From Flavobacteriales bacterium (lineage in GTDB: Bacteria; Bacteroidota; Bacteroidia; Flavobacteriales_D; Parvicellaceae), in contig JALWSJ010000431.1 in the NCBI GenBank assembly GCA_026993705.1, forward strand, positions 1 to 10,592: a stretch of DNA of 10,592 nt. The letters are read 5' to 3'. How positions within the stretch are numbered: position 1 is the stretch's first letter; every line of letters begins with the position of its first letter. Position numbers and translations under genes: made by a program. A model generated the notes under the pieces. The model did no database searches and was not told where the DNA came from. It saw nothing but the letters and a program-made list of their open reading frames with translations. This document shows positions 1-6,122 of this stretch, piece after piece.

Positions 1-25
1 ACAAATAGTAACAGTATGTATGTTC

Positions 26-71
26 TGTACCTAATCCTAACATAAATTTCTATTTTTTTTGTTTAGGTACA
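26..71. repeat. Short inverted repeat near window edge
   Basis: The perfect 9-nt arms TGTACCTAA (26-34) and TTAGGTACA (63-71) are separated by 28 nt of A/T-rich sequence. It lies beyond the dnaK terminator, in a stretch (1-144) where no gene is visible. The function is unknown; it could be an operator for a gene to the left or a chance match. Confidence 0.3.
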
Positions 72-144
72 AAAGTCAGTGTATTTTAATCATCTTACAA
101 GACGTACTTCACCGTACGCTTACATACCCTTATTTATAAGAAAC

Positions 145-180
145 AAAAAAACCTTACTGAAGGAATCAGTAAGGTTTTTT
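145..180 (-). terminator. Intrinsic terminator of dnaK (bidirectional shape)
   Basis: A perfect 10-bp stem pairs ACCTTACTGA (151-160) with TCAGTAAGGT (166-175) around a 5-nt loop. An A-run (145-150) lies on the left and a T-run on the right. Read on the minus strand, the hairpin is followed by a U-tract and begins about 25 nt after the dnaK stop codon. That is the expected place for a rho-independent terminator. The T-run on the plus side means it could also stop rightward transcripts. Confidence 0.9.
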
Positions 181-200
181 CTATTAATCAAAGTGAATAC

Positions 201-2093
201 TTACACTTCCTCGAAGTCAACATCAGTAACTTCATCATCTCCGGTATTTGTGTCAGTACCAGCTTGAGCATCACCTGCTCCAGCTCCGGCATCACCTTCG
301 TTGTACATACTTGAACCTATTGCTTGAAAAAGCTCATTCAATTTGTCCATTGCAGGTTTTACTTTTTCAATATCCTTTTCAGCGTGAGCCATTTTTACGT
401 CTTTTAACGCTGCTTCAATGTCTGCTTTTTTGTCTGCCGGAACTTTGTCTCCGTTTTCTTTCAAGAATTTTTCAACTTGGAAAGCTAAACTGTCCGCTTG
501 ATTCAATGTTTCGATTTCTGCTTTTTTCTTAGCATCTGCCTCTGCATTTTCCTCAGCTTCTCTTCGCATTTTTTCGATTTCTTCTTCTGTTAATCCTGAA
601 GATGCTTCGATACGAATGTCTTTTTCTTTTCCTGTTGCTTTATCTGTTGCTTTCACATTGATGATACCATTTGCATCAATATCGAAAGATACTTCGATTT
701 GAGGAACCCCTCTTGGTGCAGGTGGTAACCCGTCTAAATGAAATTTACCTATTGTTCTGTTATCTTTCGCCAATGGTCTTTCTCCTTGTAAGACATGGAT
801 TTCTACCGATGGTTGGTTATCTACCGCTGTAGAGAATATTTGAGATTTTTGTGTTGGTATTGTTGTATTAGCCTCAATCAATTTAGTCATTACTCCTCCC
901 ATTGTTTCGATTCCCAATGATAATGGAGTTACGTCTAACAACAATACATCTTTTACTTCTCCAGTCAATACTCCTCCTTGAATTGCAGCTCCTAAAGCTA
1001 CTACTTCATCCGGATTCACTCCTTTTGAAGGGGCTTTTCCGAAGAATTTTTTAACCGCTTCTTGCACTGCAGGGATACGAGTAGAACCACCTACTAAAAT
1101 GATTTCATCAATATCACCCACGCTTAAACCTGCGTTTTTAAGAGCTGATTTACATGGTTCGATTGTTCTTTTGATTAAATCATCAATCAATTGCTCAAAC
1201 TTAGCTCTTGTTAGTGTTCTTACCAAGTGTTTTGGCACACCGTCAACCGGCATAATGTAAGGTAAGTTGATTTCTGTAGTTGTCGTACTTGACAATTCAA
1301 TTTTAGCTTTTTCTGCCGCTTCTTTTAAACGCTGTAAAGCCATCGGATCATCTCTCAAGTCAACTCCTTCGTCTTTTTTGAACTCTTCAGCTAACCAATT
1401 GATGATTTTATTATCTACATCATCACCTCCTAAGTGTGTATCTCCATCTGTTGACAATACTTCAAATACCCCATCTCCTAATTCCAAGATAGATACATCA
1501 TGCGTACCACCACCGAAATCGAATACTACAATTTTTTGGTCTTTTGCTTTTTTGTCCAATCCATAAGCTAAGGCTGCTGCAGTTGGCTCGTTGATGATTC
1601 TTTTAACATCCAACCCTGCAATTTCTCCGGCTTCTTTTGTAGCTTGTCTTTGCGAATCGTTAAAATAAGCAGGTACTGTAATTACCGCTTCTTTTACTTC
1701 TTGTCCTAAGTAATCTTCTGCAGTTTTCTTCATTTTTTGAAGAATCATTGCTGAAATTTCTTGAGGCGTATATTTTCTGTCATCTATCAATACTCGAGGA
1801 GTGTTATTATCTCCTTTTACAACTTTGTAAGGTACTCTTTTTATTTCATCTTGAACTTCGTCCCAAGTATGTCCCATAAAACGTTTTATAGAAGATACCG
1901 TTCTTGTAGGATTTACAATTGCCTGACGTTTTGCAGGTTCTCCTACTTTTCGCTCTCCATTATCTAAGAAAGCTACTATCGAAGGGGTTGTTCTTTTCCC
2001 TTCTGCATTTGCAATCACAACGGGCTCGTTACCTTCCATCACGGCAACACATGAGTTGGTTGTTCCTAAATCTATTCCTATTATTTTTCCCAT
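201..2093 (-). CDS. dnaK: Molecular chaperone DnaK (Hsp70)
   Basis: This is a full-length cytosolic Hsp70 of 630 aa. It binds exposed hydrophobic peptide segments and releases them in an ATPase cycle driven by DnaJ and GrpE, neither of which is encoded in the window. The N-terminal nucleotide-binding domain shows the phosphate-1 motif GIDLGTTNS (residues 6-14), the phosphate-2 loop GGGTHDVS (194-201) and the adenosine motif VGGSTRIP (about 334-341). The interdomain linker DVLLLDV is at 382-388. It is followed by the beta-sandwich substrate domain, a charged helical lid and a Gly/Ala/Asp-rich disordered tail ending in FEEV, close to the usual EEVD-like acidic end. The ATG at 2091-2093 gives the canonical MGKIIGIDLGTTN start. 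The gene stands alone: 185 bp of leader separate it from the upstream oxidoreductase and a hairpin terminator follows it. Family identity is certain. Confidence 0.99.
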   Translation of the reverse strand: MGKIIGIDLGTTNSCVAVMEGNEPVVIANAEGKRTTPSIVAFLDNGERKVGEPAKRQAIVNPTRTVSSIKRFMGHTWDEVQDEIKRVPYKVVKGDNNTPRVLIDDRKYTPQEISAMILQKMKKTAEDYLGQEVKEAVITVPAYFNDSQRQATKEAGEIAGLDVKRIINEPTAAALAYGLDKKAKDQKIVVFDFGGGTHDVSILELGDGVFEVLSTDGDTHLGGDDVDNKIINWLAEEFKKDEGVDLRDDPMALQRLKEAAEKAKIELSSTTTTEINLPYIMPVDGVPKHLVRTLTRAKFEQLIDDLIKRTIEPCKSALKNAGLSVGDIDEIILVGGSTRIPAVQEAVKKFFGKAPSKGVNPDEVVALGAAIQGGVLTGEVKDVLLLDVTPLSLGIETMGGVMTKLIEANTTIPTQKSQIFSTAVDNQPSVEIHVLQGERPLAKDNRTIGKFHLDGLPPAPRGVPQIEVSFDIDANGIINVKATDKATGKEKDIRIEASSGLTEEEIEKMRREAEENAEADAKKKAEIETLNQADSLAFQVEKFLKENGDKVPADKKADIEAALKDVKMAHAEKDIEKVKPAMDKLNELFQAIGSSMYNEGDAGAGAGDAQAGTDTNTGDDEVTDVDFEEV

Positions 2094-2278
2094 TTTTTTT
2101 ATTTATTTTTTCATTTTTTATAATTCAGTTCGTCTTTCTGTCTCTCCTTTTGACAATTCTTGTGCCATCGTCTTTTCTCTTACTTATTGACAGTTTTTCT
2201 TTATTCTTTATGACAAAGCGACAGAAAAACTTGAAATTTGTCGCCAAAAAGAAAGAAAAGACTGAATTTTTAACTTTT
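2094..2278 (-). promoter_or_regulatory. dnaK leader with candidate promoter
   Basis: This 185-bp region holds the control signals for dnaK. No CIRCE inverted repeat (TTAGCACTC/GAGTGCTAA) is visible, so HrcA control is not supported. A near match to the Bacteroidota -7 box TAnnTTTG reads TCGCTTTG on the minus strand (2214-2221). A TTTG-type -33 element lies at 2245-2248, with a 23-nt spacer, slightly longer than usual. Four TGTC(A/G) pentamers occur on the minus strand near 2151-2155, 2189-2193, 2212-2216 and 2219-2223, close to this candidate. The last 40 nt before the ATG are A-rich with no Shine-Dalgarno site, as is normal in this phylum. A start-to-stop frame of 16 codons lies within the leader (2118-2168). 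The promoter assignment is tentative. Confidence 0.35.
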
Positions 2279-3301
2279 TTACCACTCTACAATAATTTTT
2301 CCTGTTGATTTTCTGCTTTCCAACAAATGATGAGCTTCTCCTATTTGGTTAACGTTGAACACTCCGCCTACATGTGGTTTTAATATACCTTCTTTAGTCT
2401 TTTTTACTACGGCATCAAGACTTCTCTTTATTGCTTGTGGCTTAGCGTCTGAAATATGCAACATATTCACTCCTATAATTGCTTGTGAATGTAATAACAT
2501 TTGTATAGGCGAAAAAATACCGAAATTCCATGCTAAGGCTAAGGTTTTTAATTTCCCTTGCCCTTTTCCTGCTCGTTCTGCTGCTCCGTATAGTACTTGT
2601 CGTCCTCCTTTCATCAGTAATCCTCTATCTTTGGAAAAGGTTGAACCTCCAACAGAATTGAAAGCTACGTCAATTTTGTTTTTGCCTATTATCTTTTCTA
2701 TCTCTTTAGCATAGTCCGCTTTTGTATGGTTTATAGGATAATCTATTCCGTTGGTTTTTAAATAGTTTAGTTTTTTGTCGTTACTAGTTAATCCAAATAA
2801 AGTACATCCTTTAAGTTTTAATAATTGAGTGAGTGCTGTCCCAACGCCACCTGCGGCGGCGTGCATCAAGATGTTGTCTCCTTCAAAAACAGAAACGCAT
2901 TCGTACGCCATAAAATAAGCTGTGCTGTATTGCGTTGCCAACGCAAGTGCTTCTCCATCTGTAAAACTATCGGGAATAACAGCTACACCTTCTGCTTTTG
3001 TTTTTGCATACTCGGCATATCCTCCGAAGCGTGTCATGGAAACTACTCTTTTGCTTAATAAATCTGCATATTTTTTATTCCCCACTTCTACCACTTTTCC
3101 AACTACATCATAACCAATAATGCTTGGAAGCGGTGGGGCTTCTTGATAGAGTCCTTGCCTTGCCATCACATCGGCAAAGTTTAAACCGAAAGCATCTACT
3201 TTTATTAATAATTCATCATTGCTGATTGATGGCTTTTCTACCTCTCTTATTTCAAATGATTCGTAGGGCGAACCATGTTTTACCAATACTGCTGCTTTCA
3301 T
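2279..3301 (-). CDS. Zinc-independent MDR oxidoreductase, quinone reductase/VAT-1-like
   Basis: The protein is 340 aa, the usual length for medium-chain dehydrogenase/reductases. The N-terminal half is a GroES-like catalytic domain with the segment GLNFADVMARQGLY (residues 39-52), typical of the quinone oxidoreductase and VAT-1 branch. The second half is a Rossmann domain with the NADPH-binding glycine motif AAAGGVGTA (148-156). The cysteine ligands of the structural zinc lobe in alcohol dehydrogenases are absent, so it should be a zinc-free NADPH-dependent reductase acting on quinones or conjugated enones and enals. The exact substrate cannot be read from the sequence. Its ATG lies 2 bp after the rnhA stop, so the two genes are almost certainly co-transcribed. 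No functional link between them is obvious beyond co-transcription. No signal peptide or membrane segment is seen, so it should be cytosolic. Confidence 0.9.
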   Translation of the reverse strand: MKAAVLVKHGSPYESFEIREVEKPSISNDELLIKVDAFGLNFADVMARQGLYQEAPPLPSIIGYDVVGKVVEVGNKKYADLLSKRVVSMTRFGGYAEYAKTKAEGVAVIPDSFTDGEALALATQYSTAYFMAYECVSVFEGDNILMHAAAGGVGTALTQLLKLKGCTLFGLTSNDKKLNYLKTNGIDYPINHTKADYAKEIEKIIGKNKIDVAFNSVGGSTFSKDRGLLMKGGRQVLYGAAERAGKGQGKLKTLALAWNFGIFSPIQMLLHSQAIIGVNMLHISDAKPQAIKRSLDAVVKKTKEGILKPHVGGVFNVNQIGEAHHLLESRKSTGKIIVEW

Positions 3302-3303
3302 AT

Positions 3304-3786
3304 TTATTTATTGAATAAATCGTTTTTGTTTTGTTGATTTTCAAACCACGCATCGGGTTTTAGGTGTTCTTTGTCATTTGCTGCTTTTACTGCTAATTGG
3401 TCGCAGACTTCGTTGTATTTGTTTCCTGCGTGTCCTTTTACCCACACCATTTTTACGTTATGTTTTGGATAAATTTTAAGAAAGCGTTTCCATAAATCGC
3501 TGTTTTTTTTACCCTTAAACCCTTGTTTTACCCAATTGAACACCCATCCTTTTTTTATGGCATCTACTACATATTTTGAATCGGAATAAATGGTTACGTT
3601 ATGCCCTTCTCCTTTTAGTTGTTCCAATCCTTTGATTACTGCTAAAAGTTCCATCCTATTATTGGTAGTTAGCTTATAGCCCTCACTCAATTCTTTGTAG
3701 TGTTTCCCTGCCATAAGTACGGCTCCGTACCCTCCATTACCGGGGTTACCTAAGGCTGAACCGTCTGTGTATATTGTTATATCCAT
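3304..3786 (-). CDS. rnhA: Ribonuclease HI
   Basis: At 160 aa this is a complete type I RNase H, which cuts the RNA strand of RNA/DNA hybrids (R-loops, Okazaki primers). The start MDITIYTDGSALGNPG is characteristic. The catalytic acids are present: D8, E46 (in NNRMEL), D69 (in YSDSKYV) and D129 (in NEVCDQLA). The catalytic histidine H119 sits in KGHAGNKYNE. The basic handle region (about residues 77-103, with several Lys and Trp) is also present, as in the E. coli enzyme. There is no N-terminal hybrid-binding domain. The gene is first in a two-gene unit with the oxidoreductase. Upstream lies 415 bp of repeat-rich DNA that must contain its promoter, though I could not assign a clear -7 box. 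Confidence 0.98.
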   Translation of the reverse strand: MDITIYTDGSALGNPGNGGYGAVLMAGKHYKELSEGYKLTTNNRMELLAVIKGLEQLKGEGHNVTIYSDSKYVVDAIKKGWVFNWVKQGFKGKKNSDLWKRFLKIYPKHNVKMVWVKGHAGNKYNEVCDQLAVKAANDKEHLKPDAWFENQQNKNDLFNK

Positions 3787-3823
3787 TCTCGTTTTGATTT
3801 ATTTTGAAAAGTGCTTATAAAAA

Positions 3824-3866
3824 TGGATTTTACTTTTCTTGCATTGAAAAGACTAAAATAAATCCA
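3824..3866. repeat. Imperfect inverted repeat upstream of rnhA
   Basis: TGGATTT (3824-3830) pairs with AAATCCA (3860-3866), and CTTTTC (3833-3838) pairs with GAAAAG (3846-3851); the two stems are separated by an asymmetric bulge. The stretch around CATTGAAAAGACT resembles the terminal inverted repeats of copy B at 7613-7770. It may therefore be a worn fragment of the same repeat family, or part of the rnhA control region. Confidence 0.4.
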
Positions 3867-3889
3867 CTTTCTATGCACTCATTCCACTT

Positions 3890-3914
3890 GCGTTAGGGAT
3901 TGTATCCCTAACAC
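3890..3914. repeat. GTTAGGGAT palindrome (copy 1)
   Basis: GCGTTAGGGAT (3890-3900) and ATCCCTAACAC (3904-3914) flank the 3-nt loop TGT. They form an 11-bp stem with one non-Watson-Crick position, C-A on the plus strand and G-U on the minus strand. A nearly identical and fully paired version lies at 10385-10409. Both sit directly at the left edge of a palindromic repeat copy. The GCGTTAGGGAT string is also the 5' end of the structured element at 4052. Confidence 0.75.
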
Positions 3915-4062
3915 GAATAAATTTGGAAGCATAAAGCGTTTTTATTTCCCTTATCCTTCTTCAAAATTCTTTTCCATAGCGGGTGCTATGCAAAAGAATT
4001 TTTCATCGTCTAAGAAAATTAAAATTCACTTTCTTATTCCCAAATTTATCCGCGTTAGGGAT
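3904..4062 (+). repeat. Palindromic interspersed repeat, copy A
   Basis: The element is bounded by inverted repeats of 23 nt (3904-3926 and 4040-4062), matching at 21 positions and including a perfect ATAAATTTGG/CCAAATTTAT. The centre is a long hairpin: 3963-3980 pairs with 3985-4002 at 17 of 18 positions around the loop GGGT, built on CATAGC/GCTATG with one C-C mismatch. Outer arms near 3937-3954 and 4008-4025 also pair. No protein is encoded. The right terminal repeat overlaps the 5' end of the structured element at 4052-4195, so the two are joined as a mosaic. It is non-autonomous; whether it moves is unknown. Confidence 0.75.
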
Positions 4063-4195
4063 AGGAGCGGCATCCTTTTGGTTTGTTTGCTTTATGCAAA
4101 CCAAAAGATATAGCGGATAGCCCGACCATTACAGTGTTAAAAATTAGTAGAGTGCAACGAAACTGATTTTTTATACTGTAATGGGAACGCCCAAA
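4052..4195 (+). ncRNA. Structured RNA-like element, copy 1 (Flavo-1-type candidate)
   Basis: This copy and the inverted one at 7802-7946 share long conserved blocks: GCGTTAGGGA at the 5' end, GGCATCCTTTTG, CGGATAGCCCGACCATTAC and GGGAACGCCCAAA at the 3' end. The predicted fold has GCGTT (4052-4056) closing with AACGC (4186-4190). GGCATCC pairs with GGATAGCC (one bulged A) beneath an 11-bp stem with an 11-nt loop (4075-4107). A 10-bp stem, CCATTACAGT/ACTGTAATGG (4126-4135/4175-4184), is topped by AAAAATTAGT/ACTGATTTTT (4139-4148/4162-4171). The one imperfect pair in that top stem is G-U on the plus strand but A-C on the minus strand, so the RNA is read rightward. From memory it resembles the Flavo-1 RNA motif reported in flavobacteria; I cannot confirm this without a covariance search. 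It points towards the 3' end of the DUF4178 gene, opposite to the flanking genes. Confidence 0.6.
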
Positions 4196-4201
4196 TCTTC
4201 A

Positions 4202-4966
4202 TTATTTTCCAAATCCTCCGCCTCCGCCTCGGAATCCACCTCCGCCACCTCCTGACCAAGAACCTCCACTACCTATTGGTGTTACGTGGTGTATGTATCG
4301 ACCTGTGCCGGTGTGTATGTAAGTTCCGCCTCCGCAACCTCTGGATATTATAATTATCAAAACGATAATTATAATCATTGTAATAATAATTTTTGGAGGT
4401 ATGGGGCTTCCTGATCCGTTGTAAGTGGTGTCATAGCCGTATTTTTTATTTAGTTTTCTTTCTCGTACTCGATTGGGGTCGCCGGGGGTAACATTACTGA
4501 TTTCTAACTCTTCTACTTTATGTCCGTGGCATGCTTCGAGGTCGCCGTCCCAATTCTCAACGGATATAAATTCTTTTTCTTCCTCGTCGAAATAATCCCA
4601 AAGGTAAAATGACTCCCAATAATCGTCTTCGTCGTTGCGAGCTTGTGCGTCAAACATTTCGTGGAAAAAGTATGTTTTTCCCTTGTATTGTAATTCGGGT
4701 TTAGGGTCGCTGTCGGGAAGAAAATCAAAACGGTTTAAGGGTAAATCTATGTCTTTACTGAAAAGTATTTTTAACTCGTCATCGTCTTCTACTTCCAAAT
4801 ATGCCTGCTCGTCGCCTGAGTATATTTTGTATTCTATACTCGAAAAATTATTACCCCAACGGTAATGATAGACTTCCTCTACAATCCACGTTTTTAGATT
4901 GTAGTCTAAGGTATAACCGACTTTCAGATTGGTCAATTTTGGTTCTAAGGCATCTTCGTTACTCAT
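4202..4966 (-). CDS. DUF4178 membrane-anchored protein with Gly-rich tail
   Basis: This is a 254-aa protein of unknown function. Residues 12-155 look like the DUF4178 domain (LKVGYTLDYNLKTWIVEEV at 14-32 and an acidic EVEDDDEL segment at 58-65). Two halves, roughly 15-70 and 92-150, share a K-T-W/Y ... Y ... acidic pattern that suggests an internal duplication. One hydrophobic helix follows (about 192-208, almost all Ile/Val/Leu). After it comes a short tail (209-254) with His/Thr/Tyr residues and runs of Gly with Phe, Ser and Arg. There is no signal peptide, so the acidic domain is probably cytoplasmic. The ATG overlaps the end of the channel gene by 8 nt, implying translational coupling. 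It is the last gene of the asnS-speD-channel unit. DUF4178 proteins are often encoded near polyamine genes, DUF350 proteins and ion channels (from memory), which fits here. The biochemical role is not known. Confidence 0.85.
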   Translation of the reverse strand: MSNEDALEPKLTNLKVGYTLDYNLKTWIVEEVYHYRWGNNFSSIEYKIYSGDEQAYLEVEDDDELKILFSKDIDLPLNRFDFLPDSDPKPELQYKGKTYFFHEMFDAQARNDEDDYWESFYLWDYFDEEEKEFISVENWDGDLEACHGHKVEELEISNVTPGDPNRVRERKLNKKYGYDTTYNGSGSPIPPKIIITMIIIIVLIIIISRGCGGGTYIHTGTGRYIHHVTPIGSGGSWSGGGGGGFRGGGGGFGK

Positions 4967-5768
4967 CTTTTAATAAAAATTCTTCTCCGCATTTAGGGCA
5001 GGTGCATTTTTGTTTCTGTTTTTTTCTTTCTTGTATTTTTTCTACAAAAGAAGAACTTAATATACTGGTAGGCAAAGCTACAATTCCAATTCCTAATATG
5101 GCTATTAATCCGCTTAATAATTTTCCTGCTGGTGTTATCGGATAAATGTCTCCATAGCCTACGGTTGTGAGTGTTGCCACCGCCCACCATAGCGATTGTC
5201 CTATATTACTAAAGGCTTCAGGTTGCGCTTCGTTTTCTACATAAAACATCAAAGTAGATGAAATTATCAGTAGGATAAACACAATGAATATCGTTACCGC
5301 CAAGTCTCCTTTGGTGTCTTCTAATACTTCGCCCAGCAACTTAAATGAACGAGAATACCTTGATAATTTGAACACTCTAAGCAACCGTATCAATCGCAAA
5401 GAACGTAAGACTCTTAAATCTACGCGTGTAATCATAGGTAAATAGAATGGCATAATTGCCAATAAATCTATGATTCCGTAAAATGAAAAAATGTAAGTCA
5501 AACGAGCTTTGAACCGTGTTTTTTCTTTGTAGTGCAAATCGGCTGTCCAGATTCTAAAGAAGTATTCCATCGAAAAAATAACGATAGAAAACAACTCAAA
5601 ATAATACAAATTGGAACGATAAGGAATGCTAAATTCTTTGTACGACTCAAAAAGAATGGCACAAATATTCAGCACGATAATTCCCGAAATCACTTCGTTC
5701 ACCCAACGCGACTTTTGTGTTTCGGAATCGGTGTCTATCCAATTATATATTTTCTCTTTTAAGGTCAT
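4959..5768 (-). CDS. Voltage-gated-type K+ channel subunit (6-TM)
   Basis: The protein is 269 aa with the layout of a Kv-type channel. Hydrophobic segments S1-S3 fall near residues 27-41, 54-72 and 91-112. An S4 helix (about 115-137) carries Arg/Lys at nearly every third position (R115, R119, R122, R125, R128, R131, K134, R137). S5 is near 156-177, a pore helix is followed by the selectivity filter TTVGYGD (201-207), and S6 is near 216-240. TVGYGD is the K+ signature, so a tetrameric K+-selective channel in the inner membrane is expected. The short cytoplasmic C-terminus is very basic (ERKKQKQK) and ends with a CxCxxC cluster (C255, C257, C260) resembling half a zinc ribbon. The gene starts 26 nt inside the end of speD and overlaps the DUF4178 start by 8 nt. 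It is therefore one expression unit with both. The gating stimulus cannot be read from the sequence. Confidence 0.93.
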   Translation of the reverse strand: MTLKEKIYNWIDTDSETQKSRWVNEVISGIIVLNICAILFESYKEFSIPYRSNLYYFELFSIVIFSMEYFFRIWTADLHYKEKTRFKARLTYIFSFYGIIDLLAIMPFYLPMITRVDLRVLRSLRLIRLLRVFKLSRYSRSFKLLGEVLEDTKGDLAVTIFIVFILLIISSTLMFYVENEAQPEAFSNIGQSLWWAVATLTTVGYGDIYPITPAGKLLSGLIAILGIGIVALPTSILSSSFVEKIQERKKQKQKCTCPKCGEEFLLKDE

Positions 5769-6117
5769 GTATTTGTTCTCCTCTTACCAAGGTTTTACTT
5801 TCCGTTGATTCGGCATTTAACTCATTCGTTAAAAAATCGATAGCTGTTGTTAAGCTATATGCCGAGTTACAAGTAAAAAAATCTAAAGCCACGTAACCGT
5901 ATTCCGGCCATGTATGTACCGAAATATGGCTTTCTTTCACCACCACCACACCACTTACTCCTATGGGCGAAAAATGGTGTACTACAGCCTCTACAACTGT
6001 AAGGCCGGCTAATTCTGCGGATGTTAACAGTAACTGTTTTATCCGTAGCGTATCGTTAATTATAGCAGTATCACATCTGTAAAACTCGACCAACGTTTGA
6101 TAGCCCAATCCTTTCAT
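5743..6117 (-). CDS. speD: S-adenosylmethionine decarboxylase proenzyme
   Basis: At 124 aa this is a class 1B (Thermotoga-type) AdoMet decarboxylase. It makes the aminopropyl donor for spermidine synthesis. The proenzyme cleaves itself between E62 and S63 in VVVKESHISVHTWPEYGY, turning S63 into the pyruvoyl cofactor. H68 and C83 (in FFTCN) are in the processing and catalytic positions known from the T. maritima enzyme, with identical numbering, so the enzyme should be active. The ATG at 6115-6117 is 5 bp after the asnS stop, and the 3' end overlaps the channel gene by 26 nt. No spermidine synthase or carboxyspermidine gene is in the window, so the aminopropyltransfer step must be encoded elsewhere. 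Placement directly before a K+ channel is notable because polyamines are known K+ channel pore blockers. Confidence 0.96.
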   Translation of the reverse strand: MKGLGYQTLVEFYRCDTAIINDTLRIKQLLLTSAELAGLTVVEAVVHHFSPIGVSGVVVVKESHISVHTWPEYGYVALDFFTCNSAYSLTTAIDFLTNELNAESTESKTLVRGEQIHDLKRENI

Positions 6118-6122
6118 GCAAT

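Noticed and set aside
194..200. HTDV-type change in the DnaK phosphate-2 loop (GGGTHDVS instead of GGGTFDVS; residue numbers of DnaK)
   Set aside because: A His at this position is, as far as I recall, normal in Bacteroidota DnaK, so it is not evidence of altered function.
1267..1566. A 99-codon plus-strand frame inside dnaK
   Set aside because: It is antisense to the conserved dnaK nucleotide-binding domain, and its composition is that of a shadow frame.
1919..2308. A 129-codon plus-strand frame across the dnaK start and leader
   Set aside because: It is rich in Phe/Leu/Ser because it reads through T-rich antisense sequence; the hydrophobic look is a base-composition effect, not a membrane protein.
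3787..4201. Possible CRISPR array
   Set aside because: The repeats are inverted and of different lengths with no regular spacers, and there are no cas genes.
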